From: DASPMP01 sp035248725
GTDB lineage: Bacteria > Gemmatimonadota > Gemmatimonadetes > Gemmatimonadales > Gemmatimonadaceae
Reading direction: 5' to 3'
Assembly (NCBI GenBank): GCA_035248725.1
Contig: DATFHG010000110.1
Span: 1-10,131, forward strand
DNA: 10,131 nucleotides
Shown: positions 1 to 6,309 of the stretch, one piece after another
How the letters are laid out: each line of letters begins with the position of its first letter
Numbering within the stretch: the stretch's first letter is position 1
Notes under the pieces: model-generated
The model's input: the letters and a program-made list of their open reading frames with translations, nothing else
What the model was told of the DNA's origin: nothing
The model's database searches: none
Position numbers and translations under genes: made by a program

Positions 1-1152
1 ATCGATCAGGCCTCGCGGTCGGCGTCGCAGCTGGCGCTGTCGGGTCCCGCGGGCGGTGTCGTCGGCGCCGCGGCGATCGCGCGGACGCTGAAGCTGGCGC
101 GCGCGCTCACCATCGACATCGGCGGCACGAGCGCCGACGTCGGTCTCATCGTCGACGGCGAACCGCTGGTGGAACCGGGCGGCGCGGTGGCGGACGTGCC
201 GATCGCGCTGCCTCGCGTGCTCGTCGAGACGGTCTCGGCGGGCGGCGGCAGCATCGCCTGGGTGGATCCCGGTGGTGCGCTGCAGGTGGGGCCGCACAGC
301 GCCGGCGCCGTTCCCGGGCCCGTCGCGTTCGCGCGCGGCGGAACGCGTCCGACGGTCACCGACGCGCACGTGGCGCTCAAGCGCATCACCGCGGCGCGCA
401 TGAGTGGCGACGTGTCCCTCGACGTGGCGGCGGCGTCCACTGCGATCGGCGCGCTAGCGAACGCGCTGGGACAGCCGCCCGCGCGCATCGCGCAGGCGAT
501 CGTCGCGACCGCGGACGCCACGATGGCGCGCGCCCTGCGGCGCGTGAGCGTCGAGCGCGGCATCGACCCGCGAGAGTGCGCGCTGATCGCGTTCGGGGGC
601 GGCGGTCCGCTCCACGCGTGCGGCCTGGCGGACATGCTCGGCATCGAGCGCGTGGTGGTGCCGCCCCACGCCGGCGTCTTGAGCGCGCTCGGACTGGCCA
701 TGACGCCCGAGCGTCGCGAGCGCATGGAGAGCGTGATGCAGCCGCTGGACGCATGGGCCGGCGCAAGCGCCGCGGCGGTCACGCGCGACGATGGCGCCGG
801 CGGACGCTGGCTCGCGCGCATGCGCTACGCGGGACAGGGACACGAGCTGGACGTTCCCGTCGACGCGGACAAGACGCACGACGCGTTGCGCTCCACCTTC
901 GCCGCGCTGCACCAACGACGCTACGGATTCACGCTCGACGCGGGCGTCGACGTCGTGAGCATCCGTCACGTGGCGGAAGGGAGAGGCCGGCGCGTGAAGC
1001 TCGCTCGTCCGCGTGACGCGTCGCTGCGCCGCCTGACCGGACCGCGATCGCTCGCGCTCCCTGATACGACGCTCTTCGTGGCGCGCGGCTGGATCGCCGA
1101 GCTGCATCCCACGGGCGCATGGATGCTGCGGCGCACGAGGAAGCGCGCATGA
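1..1152 (+). CDS. hyuA: HyuA: hydantoinase/oxoprolinase subunit A, 5' end cut by window
   Basis: This is the C-terminal 383 residues of a protein that normally has about 650-700; the reading frame is open from base 1, so the start lies outside the window. The family (N-methylhydantoinase A, 5-oxoprolinase A half, acetone/acetophenone carboxylase subunit) is a cytoplasmic ASKHA-fold ATPase. It acts with HyuB to open cyclic amides or carboxylate ketones using ATP. Counting from the first visible codon, the sequence shows SGPAGG at 14-19, the phosphate-binding DIGGTSADV at 39-47, an AGGGSIAWVD segment near 80-90, and FGGGGPLHA at 198-206 followed by the PPHAGVLSALGLA block. A late RYAGQ motif and a C-terminal domain follow. 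The stretch between SALGLA and RYAGQ looks short for the family, and the usual GADPGPACYGRGG block reads GAVPGPVAFARGG. Its stop overlaps the hyuB start (ATGA). The exact substrate cannot be assigned. Confidence 0.92.
   Translation: MDQASRSASQLALSGPAGGVVGAAAIARTLKLARALTIDIGGTSADVGLIVDGEPLVEPGGAVADVPIALPRVLVETVSAGGGSIAWVDPGGALQVGPHSAGAVPGPVAFARGGTRPTVTDAHVALKRITAARMSGDVSLDVAAASTAIGALANALGQPPARIAQAIVATADATMARALRRVSVERGIDPRECALIAFGGGGPLHACGLADMLGIERVVVPPHAGVLSALGLAMTPERRERMESVMQPLDAWAGASAAAVTRDDGAGGRWLARMRYAGQGHELDVPVDADKTHDALRSTFAALHQRRYGFTLDAGVDVVSIRHVAEGRGRRVKLARPRDASLRRLTGPRSLALPDTTLFVARGWIAELHPTGAWMLRRTRKRA
1137..1143 (+). promoter_or_regulatory. Ribosome binding site that fixes the hyuB start
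   Basis: GAGGAAG lies inside the last codons of hyuA, 5 nt before the ATG at 1149. This favours 1149 over the in-frame ATG at 1119, which would add ten residues outside the family's conserved N-terminus. Confidence 0.65.
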
Positions 1153-2711
1153 GCAAGCCGTCACCGCGCTCGAGATCGCGACCGGGTTTCGACGCGCTCG
1201 AGCTCACAGTCATGGCGAACGCCTTCGCGATGATCGCGGAAGAGATGGGCACTGTGCTTGTGCGTGGCGCGCTCTCGCCCAACATCCGCGAGCGGCGCGA
1301 TGCGTCATCGGCACTCTTCGACGCGGACGGGCGGATGATCGCACAGGCAGCGCACATTCCCGTGCATCTGGGCGCCATGCCCGAGAGCGTGCGCGCGGTG
1401 CGCTCGTGCGCGCCGGCGGCGGGGGACGTGTTCCTGCTGAACGATCCTTATGACGGCGGCTCGCATCTGCCCGACCTCACGCTCGTGCAGGCGATTGGCG
1501 TGGGCGGCAAGATCGCCGGCTACGCCGCGGTGCGCGCGCACCACGCCGATGTCGGAGGGATGTCGCCGGGCTCCATGCCACAGGGCGCGACAGAGCTCGT
1601 GCAGGAAGGCATCATCATCCCACCCACGCGTCTCGTGAAGCGCGGTGTGCTGGACGAGGAGCTCCTGCGCCTCGTGCTCGCGAACGTGCGGACGCCGGCG
1701 GAGCGGCGCGGCGACCTGCGGGCGCAACTCGCCGCGTGCGCCGCGGGCGCCGCCGGATGGATCGCCCTCCTCGACCGCGAGGGCCGTGGACGCGTGAGCG
1801 CCGCCGTCGACGCGGTGCTCGATTACACCGAGCGGCTGGCGCGCGCCCGCATCGCGCGCCTCGGCGACATCACGGGAAGCGCGCGCGACGCGCTCGAGGG
1901 CGACGGCGTGAGTGACGACGAAGTGCCGGTGGCCGTGACCGTGACCGTGGCCAGGGGACGACTGCGGCTGGACTTCACGGGCAGCTCGGCGGTGGTGCGC
2001 GGCAACGTGAATTGCCCCGCCAGCGTCACCCGCGCGGCCGCGGTATTCGTGGTGCGTACGCTGCTCGGACACGACGCCCCGACGAACGACGGCATCGCGC
2101 GCGCCATCGAGCTGGTGATTCCGGACGGGTCCGCGCTGAACGCGCGGTGGCCGGCCGCGGTGGCGGCGGGAAACGTCGAGATGTCGCAGCGGATCACCGA
2201 CACGATCTTCACGGCGCTCGCGCGGGCGGGCGTCGACGTACCGGCGCAGGGACAGGGCACGATGAACAACGTGACGTTCGGCGGTCGCGGCTGGACCTTC
2301 TACGAAACGCTCGGGGGAGGGCAGGGCGCGTCATCGCGCGGCGACGGCCCCAGTGCCGTTCACGTGGGCATGTCGAACACGCTGAACACGCCGGTCGAGG
2401 CGCTGGAAGCCGCGTATCCTCTGCGCATCGACGCGTACGCGCTGCGCCGCGGCTCCGGCGGTGCGGGCGTGCATGCCGGTGGAGACGGCGTACGCCGCGT
2501 GTATCGCGCGCTCGAGAGCTGCACGGTCACGCTGCTCACGGAACGACGACGCCTGGCGGCGCGCGGCGCCCATGGCGGCGGCGACGGCGCGCCCGGCCAC
2601 AATCGCGTCGATGGACGCGAGCTGCCGGCAAAAACGCGTCAGACGTTGCAGGCGGGACAACAGCTGGAGATCGAAACGCCGGGCGGTGGAGGCTTCGGCG
2701 AGACACCGTGA
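1149..2711 (+). CDS. hyuB: HyuB: hydantoinase/oxoprolinase subunit B
   Basis: A complete 520-residue protein, the normal length for the stand-alone B subunit. It is the partner of HyuA in the ATP-dependent hydantoinase/5-oxoprolinase/ketone carboxylase family and acts in the cytoplasm. Recognisable blocks in order are SPNIRERRDASSALFDADG (about 43-61), the IPVHLGAMPESV segment (70-81), NDPYDGGSHLPD (98-109), AHHADVGG (130-137), NDGIARAIELVIPDGS (about 313-328), ETLGGGQGA (386-394) and a C-terminal TPGGGGFG (510-517). The aspartates and histidines in the NDPYDGGSHLPD and AHHADVGG blocks are likely metal or active-site ligands (family knowledge, not proven here). The start at 1149 overlaps the hyuA stop as ATGA and has a good ribosome site, so the two subunits are probably made by coupled translation. 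No frameshift or missing block was seen. The substrate is unknown. Confidence 0.93.
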   Translation: MSKPSPRSRSRPGFDALELTVMANAFAMIAEEMGTVLVRGALSPNIRERRDASSALFDADGRMIAQAAHIPVHLGAMPESVRAVRSCAPAAGDVFLLNDPYDGGSHLPDLTLVQAIGVGGKIAGYAAVRAHHADVGGMSPGSMPQGATELVQEGIIIPPTRLVKRGVLDEELLRLVLANVRTPAERRGDLRAQLAACAAGAAGWIALLDREGRGRVSAAVDAVLDYTERLARARIARLGDITGSARDALEGDGVSDDEVPVAVTVTVARGRLRLDFTGSSAVVRGNVNCPASVTRAAAVFVVRTLLGHDAPTNDGIARAIELVIPDGSALNARWPAAVAAGNVEMSQRITDTIFTALARAGVDVPAQGQGTMNNVTFGGRGWTFYETLGGGQGASSRGDGPSAVHVGMSNTLNTPVEALEAAYPLRIDAYALRRGSGGAGVHAGGDGVRRVYRALESCTVTLLTERRRLAARGAHGGGDGAPGHNRVDGRELPAKTRQTLQAGQQLEIETPGGGGFGETP

Positions 2712-2998
2712 CGCGCATGCATCCCTCGTCGATAACGCTCGTTCCGCTCGGCGTGGCGTTCGTAGGCACGCTCTCGGTGTGTGTCGCGATCTATCACGAG
2801 CGACGGATGCACCGGCACCGTCAACCGGGCGTGACGTACGCCCGGGCGACGTTCCGGCGCGACGGTGGATGGCGGCGCACCGATCTCTTCACCGCGCAGG
2901 GGCTCGAGCATCAACGCCACGCATCGCGCTTCGGCGTCGCGGGTGCGGCGCTGTGGATCGTCGCCCTGATTGTCTGGGCCGTGCTCGCGCGCGTGTAG
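2708..2998 (+). CDS. Small two-helix membrane protein of unknown function
   Basis: I do not recognise a family. The frame opens with GTG at 2708, overlapping the hyuB stop as GTGA (96 residues); an ATG at 2717 would give 93 residues and is equally possible. Numbering from the ATG, residues about 6-26 (ITLVPLGVAFVGTLSVCVAIY) and 72-91 (FGVAGAALWIVALIVWAVLA) are strongly hydrophobic and flank an arginine/histidine-rich loop (YHERRMHRHR, then RRDGGWRRTDLF). The positive loop predicts a helical hairpin with the loop in the cytoplasm. A GGTGGAGG stretch at 2685-2692 is a possible but distant ribosome site, so coupling to hyuB translation is more likely. The same frame stays open far back into hyuB as far as 2012, but that part is an arginine-rich shadow. 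Position suggests co-transcription with hyuAB; a functional link is only inferred. Confidence 0.62.
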   Translation: MTRMHPSSITLVPLGVAFVGTLSVCVAIYHERRMHRHRQPGVTYARATFRRDGGWRRTDLFTAQGLEHQRHASRFGVAGAALWIVALIVWAVLARV

Positions 2999-3041
2999 CG
3001 GCCGCACGGTGATGTGCGTCGCTGGCGGCCGCGCCGACGCA
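2998..3041 (+). repeat. GC-rich inverted repeats before dinB
   Basis: The 8-bp palindrome GCGGCCGC occurs twice, at 2998-3005 and 3025-3032, and the copies could pair with each other. Overlapping this, TGCGTCG (3015-3021) is complementary to CGACGCA (3035-3041). No T-run follows, so this is not a typical intrinsic terminator. It may be a leader hairpin or simply a product of high GC. Confidence 0.3.
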
Positions 3042-3057
3042 AGAACATTCTGAGGAC

Positions 3058-3558
3058 ATGAAGATCCCGGACCTGTCCACGTTCCTCGACTATCACAAGA
3101 GCGTGCACGAGCGAACGCGCAAGGTGGTGATGTGCATTCCGCCCACGGATCTCGAGTGGGCGCCCGCGCCGGGCAAGTTCACCTTCGGCGATATCGTGCG
3201 GCATCTCGCGGGAATCGAACGGCACATGTATGCCGAGAACGTCCAGGGCAAGCGCAGCCGGTACACGGGACACGGCCGCGACCTCGCCGACGGCTTCGAT
3301 CGCGTGATAGCCTACTACGACAAACTGCACCAGGAAGCGCGTGCGATGTTCTCCGCGCTCACCGAAGAGCAGCTGGCGGGACGGTGCACCACGCCCGCGG
3401 GAACGCCGATCACGACCTGGAAGTGGCTGCGCGCCATGATCGAACACGAAGCGCACCACCGCGGGCAGATCTACATGATGCTCGGCATGCGCGGAGTGAA
3501 GACGCCGCCGATCTACGGACTCACCGAAGAGGACGTGGTCGCGCGCTCGCGCGCCTGA
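3058..3558 (+). CDS. DinB-superfamily putative metal-dependent protein
   Basis: A complete 166-residue protein of the DinB/YfiT four-helix-bundle superfamily. These bind a divalent metal through three histidines, and some characterised relatives are thiol S-transferases or isomerases. Here the triad is visible as H49 (IVRHLAG), H130 and H134 in the EHEAHHRGQ motif (129-137). The segment KFTFGDIVRHLAGIERHMYAENV (about 40-62) and a C-terminal GLTEEDV are typical of the subgroup. The ATG at 3058 fits the conserved N-terminus; a GAGGA sequence ends only 1 nt before it, which is unusually close for a ribosome site, and the only in-frame upstream alternative before the stop at 3010 is a CTG. It lies 59 bp after the small membrane gene on the same strand and meets the minus-strand CRTAC1 gene 3 nt after its stop. 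Despite the name, DNA-damage control is not shown, and the substrate is unknown. Confidence 0.9.
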   Translation: MKIPDLSTFLDYHKSVHERTRKVVMCIPPTDLEWAPAPGKFTFGDIVRHLAGIERHMYAENVQGKRSRYTGHGRDLADGFDRVIAYYDKLHQEARAMFSALTEEQLAGRCTTPAGTPITTWKWLRAMIEHEAHHRGQIYMMLGMRGVKTPPIYGLTEEDVVARSRA

Positions 3559-3561
3559 TGT

Positions 3562-5880
3562 TCACCGGGCGCTCATGCGCATCGGACGGTCGGTGCGACG
3601 CAGGTGTGTGAACGGCACCGCCGGCCGATCGAGGAGCTTCGGCGGCTGGCCCTGCTCCAGCAGGTAATAGCTGTCGAGGCGCACCTCGCCGTACGCGGTG
3701 CGCGACCGCGCCGAATCGGGCCACCGCACGCGCACGGAATCGACGCGTGACGCGCGCCCGAGCCCGACGTGGAGCTCGAGGCTGCTGGATCCGTACGAGC
3801 CGCCGCTGCCCACCGTCCGGTAGATGGAGCGCGGCGCGCCGGTCGAATCGCGCGTCATGATCTCGACGCGCGCGCCGATGGCCGCGCGATTGGCGGTGGT
3901 CCCGTGCAGGCGCAGGTTGAGCCAGTGATGCCGGGCCCACCCGGGATTCTCGAAGAGCACGCTGCTCGCGACATCGCCGGCATAGGCCCCGCCGAGAATC
4001 ATGAAGACGTCCTCGTCACCATCGCGATCGAAATCGGCGAACGCGGTGCCGTGTCCCTTCTGCAGATGACCGAAGCCACCCTCCAGCGTGACCTCCTCGA
4101 ACCGTTTGCCGGATACGCCGCGGAACAGGCGATTCGGAATGATGGATCGAAGATCGGGATTGCCGGTCCCGATGTAGAAATCCAGCCAGCCGTCGTTGTC
4201 GATGTCCCCGAAATTGCTCCCCATCCCGAAGATCGCCTTGTCCGCGAGTCCGGCGGCCTCGCTCACATCCCGGAAGGTGCCGTCGTGTGCGTTGTGATAG
4301 AGATGCGTGTGGTCGGCGACGTCGGCCGGATCTCCCGTCGGTGACGCGGGCGGCAGGCCGAGGTATTCCTGGGCGACCGCCGCGGTGAGCGGGACGCGAT
4401 TGTCGTAGCTGATCGCGAGAAGATCCTCCCAGCCGTCGTTGTCGTAATCGAAGAACCAGGTGGGGAAGGAATGGATCGGATCGCGAACGCCCGCCGCGGC
4501 GCCCCGCTCCTCGAAGCGCCAGTCCGCGATGGAGTGTCCGCCGCGATTCATGTACAGACGATTGGGGCCGCCGAAGATGGAGACGTAGAGATCGGGGAGA
4601 CCGTCATTGTCCACGTCCCCCCACGCCACGCCCTTCACGAACGCGTTCACGTCGACACCGACTCGCGCCGCGACGTCTGTGAACGTTCCGTCGCCGTTGT
4701 TCATGAACAGGCGCGACGGATACGCCCCCCACGCCAGGCCCACGCCCGACTCGTGGCCGACGAACACATCCAGTCGGCCGTCGAGGTTGAAGTCCGCCCA
4801 TGCGGCCGTGTGCGTCGGACTCAGCTCGCCGAGTCCCGCGTCGAGCGTCACGTCCTCGAACGTGCCGTCGCCGCGATTGTGCAGCAGCGACGGCGGGAAG
4901 CGGCCCCCGTCGCCGAGCCAGCCGCCGCGCACGAGGAGGACGTCGGTCCAGCCATCGTTGTCGTAGTCGGTGGGGATGCAATTCGGGCCGCCCACGATTC
5001 CCGACAGGAGGGCCGCGCTCGTCCGATCGACAAAGCCGCCTTTGCCGTCGGCGATGAGCAGATGCGGGGGATCGCTAAGACCCCAGGCGGTAGCGAGAAT
5101 GTCGAGCAGGCCGTCGTTGTTGAAGTCCTCGACGCACAGGCCGCCGGCAAGTCCGGTGACGTCGGCGCCGACGTCCTGGGCGACGTTGTAGAACGTCGGG
5201 AAGGACGGGTCGCGTCTGGTCGTCAGCCCCGGAATCAGAAACTGCTTCGGTACGCGCTGCGGATACTCGCCCGCGGCCATGTACGCCACGTTGAGGAGCC
5301 AGCGGGAGCCGAGGTCGTCGGGAAAATTGCGCAACATCGTTTCGTACAGCGCGATCGCCTGCCGCGCGCCGTCCTGCTGCGTGTGATGCAACTGACCCAG
5401 GATGCACACGCTCGTGTTGGGATTGAGATTGCAGTTCTGCTGTTCGCCGAGGCGCAGATATGCGATGCCGAGAAGGTCGTAGACCTGCTTGAATTCCGGA
5501 TGTCGCGCGGTGAGGAGCAGGCCGCGCACGCCGATCACCGTTTTCAGCGCGGCGATCGCGTCGTCCGTCTGGCCGGCGAGGAGGAGCTCGCGCGCGTACG
5601 CGAACGCGTCGCGAACGTCGTTCGACTGACGCAGCCCCGCTCGGAGTGCGTCCGCGCGTTCGCGGTTGAGAAACTCGTACCGGCCGGGCTGGCTTGCCGC
5701 GAGGGTTGCGAGTGCGCGGAGTGTATCCGACATTCTGCGCGTTCCGTCGGCGCGGGCTGATGCGGTCGTGGCGGTCCGGTCGCAGCCGGTGCCGATGGAG
5801 GCGACGCACGCGACGCATGCGCCGCACGCGATTGCCCGCACGATGGACGTGACCCGCGCGCGAATACCGGAGTTACGCAA
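3562..5880 (-). CDS. CRTAC1-like secreted protein: helical N-terminus, seven VCBS/FG-GAP repeats, ASPIC/UnbV domain
   Basis: A predicted exported protein of 772 residues. Residues 1-33 form an Arg-containing, then small/hydrophobic leader ending in IGTGC, so C33 could be lipidated, although the lipobox lacks the usual leucine. Residues about 55-210 look like TPR-type helices (ARELLLAGQTDDAIAALKTVI; NVAYMAAGEYP) and hold a C150/C159 pair. Seven DxDxDG-type calcium loops follow: 252-260, 305-313, 363-371, 422-430, 478-486, 559-567 and 616-624, as expected for a seven-bladed propeller. The C-terminal ASPIC/UnbV domain (about 658-740) has the NRAAIGARV and HVGLGRASRVDSVRVRWPD motifs. The longest frame begins at a TTG (5880) without a clear ribosome site; a GTG at 5841 is an alternative that would shorten the leader. 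It is divergent from susC. Such proteins often sit beside SusC/SusD genes (family knowledge); a role in binding or processing the same substrate is inferred. Confidence 0.92.
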   Translation of the reverse strand: MRNSGIRARVTSIVRAIACGACVACVASIGTGCDRTATTASARADGTRRMSDTLRALATLAASQPGRYEFLNRERADALRAGLRQSNDVRDAFAYARELLLAGQTDDAIAALKTVIGVRGLLLTARHPEFKQVYDLLGIAYLRLGEQQNCNLNPNTSVCILGQLHHTQQDGARQAIALYETMLRNFPDDLGSRWLLNVAYMAAGEYPQRVPKQFLIPGLTTRRDPSFPTFYNVAQDVGADVTGLAGGLCVEDFNNDGLLDILATAWGLSDPPHLLIADGKGGFVDRTSAALLSGIVGGPNCIPTDYDNDGWTDVLLVRGGWLGDGGRFPPSLLHNRGDGTFEDVTLDAGLGELSPTHTAAWADFNLDGRLDVFVGHESGVGLAWGAYPSRLFMNNGDGTFTDVAARVGVDVNAFVKGVAWGDVDNDGLPDLYVSIFGGPNRLYMNRGGHSIADWRFEERGAAAGVRDPIHSFPTWFFDYDNDGWEDLLAISYDNRVPLTAAVAQEYLGLPPASPTGDPADVADHTHLYHNAHDGTFRDVSEAAGLADKAIFGMGSNFGDIDNDGWLDFYIGTGNPDLRSIIPNRLFRGVSGKRFEEVTLEGGFGHLQKGHGTAFADFDRDGDEDVFMILGGAYAGDVASSVLFENPGWARHHWLNLRLHGTTANRAAIGARVEIMTRDSTGAPRSIYRTVGSGGSYGSSSLELHVGLGRASRVDSVRVRWPDSARSRTAYGEVRLDSYYLLEQGQPPKLLDRPAVPFTHLRRTDRPMRMSAR

Positions 5881-5908
5881 AAAGGACCACGGAGAGGAGG
5901 TCAGGTGG

Positions 5909-5926
5909 TGGGCGTCGCGACGCCCA
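5909..5926. promoter_or_regulatory. 18-bp perfect palindrome, candidate operator
   Basis: TGGGCGTCGCGACGCCCA is its own reverse complement across all 18 bases. On the minus strand it begins within or directly after the TATATAGTAT block, so the predicted transcription start of the CRTAC1 gene falls inside it. That is the usual place for a repressor site. The binding protein is unknown and no regulator gene is in the window. A hairpin role in the 5' leader is the alternative. Confidence 0.45.
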
Positions 5927-5927
5927 T

Positions 5928-5935
5928 ACTATATA
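5928..5935 (-). promoter_or_regulatory. Candidate -10 element for the CRTAC1 gene
   Basis: The minus strand reads TATATAGT here, giving TATAGT (5928-5933) or TATATA (5930-5935), about 48 nt upstream of the TTG at 5880. It stands out as the most AT-rich stretch nearby. No good -35 hexamer is found 16-18 nt upstream. Confidence 0.38.
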
Positions 5936-5957
5936 GAAGGGCGGGGAAACGTCCTTC

Positions 5958-5984
5958 TTGACAGATCCTTCGTAGACTCGTAAT
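5958..5984 (+). promoter_or_regulatory. Candidate sigma-70-type promoter towards susC
   Basis: A perfect -35 consensus TTGACA (5958-5963) is followed 15 nt later by CGTAAT (5979-5984), a four-of-six match to the -10 consensus; 17 nt spacing would give the poorer TAATTC. Transcription from here would begin near 5990-5995 and give a leader of about 310 nt before susC, interrupted by the terminator at 6207-6242. Confidence 0.32.
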
Positions 5985-5990
5985 TCAGCT

Positions 5991-6242
5991 ACGCCTCGCA
6001 GACATCCCCCTTTCTGCCTGGCCCGGGCGACGGCGCCCGTGTGCAGGTTGTCGGCCCGCTTCACCCACCCGATTTACCCGCAGAGACCCGTACGCGCCCA
6101 TCTCACCGGCACGCGGTAGACTACGTCAATATGTCGTCCTTTGCTCCGGCCGCGGTGCGCGCCGGGTGGGCAGAGGCAACGCGGGCTATTTGTATGTGCT
6201 GTTCCTCGGACACCGGGACTGATCTCGGTGTCCGTTTTTTTT
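5991..6242 (+). ncRNA. Putative terminated leader RNA or small RNA upstream of susC
   Basis: This is inferred from a strong intrinsic terminator at its 3' end, a candidate promoter at 5958-5984 and the lack of a convincing ORF between them. Internal structure includes a compound hairpin at 6017-6047 (CCTG with CAGG, then CGGGCG with CGCCCG around an ACGG loop) and the 8-base complement CCCACCCG (6064-6071) with CGGGTGGG (6163-6170). I could not match it to a cobalamin, TPP, SAM or c-di-GMP riboswitch, nor to 6S, SRP or tmRNA. I found no convincing antiterminator segment. The 5' end is uncertain. Confidence 0.35.
6207..6242 (+). terminator. Strong intrinsic terminator ahead of susC
   Basis: Bases 6207-6218 pair with 6223-6234: nine perfect GC-rich pairs (CGGACACCG with CGGTGTCCG) plus three inner pairs including one G-U, closed by the 4-nt loop CTGA. 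Eight T residues follow at 6235-6242. The T-run lies only on the plus-strand side, so it stops rightward transcription, 67 nt before the susC ATG. No plus-strand gene precedes it closer than dinB, and the gene between is on the other strand. Confidence 0.88.
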
Positions 6243-6298
6243 GCGGTTTGACGTTGAACCAAGGCAGGTCCGGAGAATGAGAACGAACGTGTGCAATT

Positions 6299-6304
6299 GG
6301 AGGA
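6299..6304 (+). promoter_or_regulatory. Ribosome binding site that fixes the susC start
   Basis: GGAGGA ends 5 nt before the ATG at 6310, an optimal arrangement. The in-frame ATG at 6277 has GGAG only about 1 nt away from it, and codons further upstream run through the terminator T-run. Confidence 0.75.
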
Positions 6305-6309
6305 TTGCC

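Larger units (their letters stand above)
5881..6309. other. 429-bp divergent control region between the CRTAC1 gene and susC
   Basis: No protein gene is supported here. The region is less purely GC than its neighbours. Reading rightwards it holds an 18-bp palindrome, an AT-rich -10-like block serving the minus strand, a perfect TTGACA on the plus strand, a compound hairpin at 6017-6047, two short mutually complementary segments (6064-6071 with 6163-6170), a strong plus-strand terminator and the susC ribosome site. An open frame from 6041 to 6280 runs straight through the terminator and has no ribosome site, so it was not called as a gene. Confidence 0.6.

Noticed and set aside
1305..2072. 255-codon minus-strand frame opposite hyuB, and a 271-codon frame at 6-821 opposite hyuA
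   Set aside because: Both are GC-skew shadows of well-conserved Hyu proteins; composition is His/Arg/Ala-rich with no motif.
2012..2707. Upstream extension of the small membrane protein into hyuB
   Set aside because: The added part is arginine-rich shadow translation of hyuB; the plausible protein begins at 2708 or 2717.
3042..3051. AGAACATTCT as a LexA-type box before the dinB-like gene
   Set aside because: It has a short AGAA/TTCT symmetry but matches neither the CTGT-N8-ACAG nor the GAAC-N4-GTTC consensus; the family name alone is not evidence for SOS control.
4471..5760. 429-codon open frame on the plus strand opposite the CRTAC1 gene
   Set aside because: The minus strand has seven clear calcium-loop repeats and an UnbV domain; the plus-strand product is low-complexity and resembles no family.
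5873..6064. 63-codon minus-strand frame in the divergent region
   Set aside because: It spans the palindrome and promoter-like elements, has no ribosome site and no recognisable motif.
6248..6278. Promoter just after the terminator (TTGACG at 6248 with GAGAAT at 6273)
   Set aside because: The spacing is 19 nt, the -10 match is weak, and transcription would start at the ribosome site.
6041..6280. 79-codon frame in the susC leader ending in an ATGA overlap with the in-frame ATG at 6277
   Set aside because: It begins at a GTG, has no ribosome site at that codon or at its internal ATGs, runs through the terminator stem and T-run, and its composition is not protein-like. A leader peptide is possible but unsupported.
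6241..6309. Longer susC starting at 6241 or 6277
   Set aside because: The 6241 codon lies in the terminator T-run and 6277 lacks a properly spaced ribosome site; 6310 has GGAGGA 5 nt upstream and gives a normal signal peptide.
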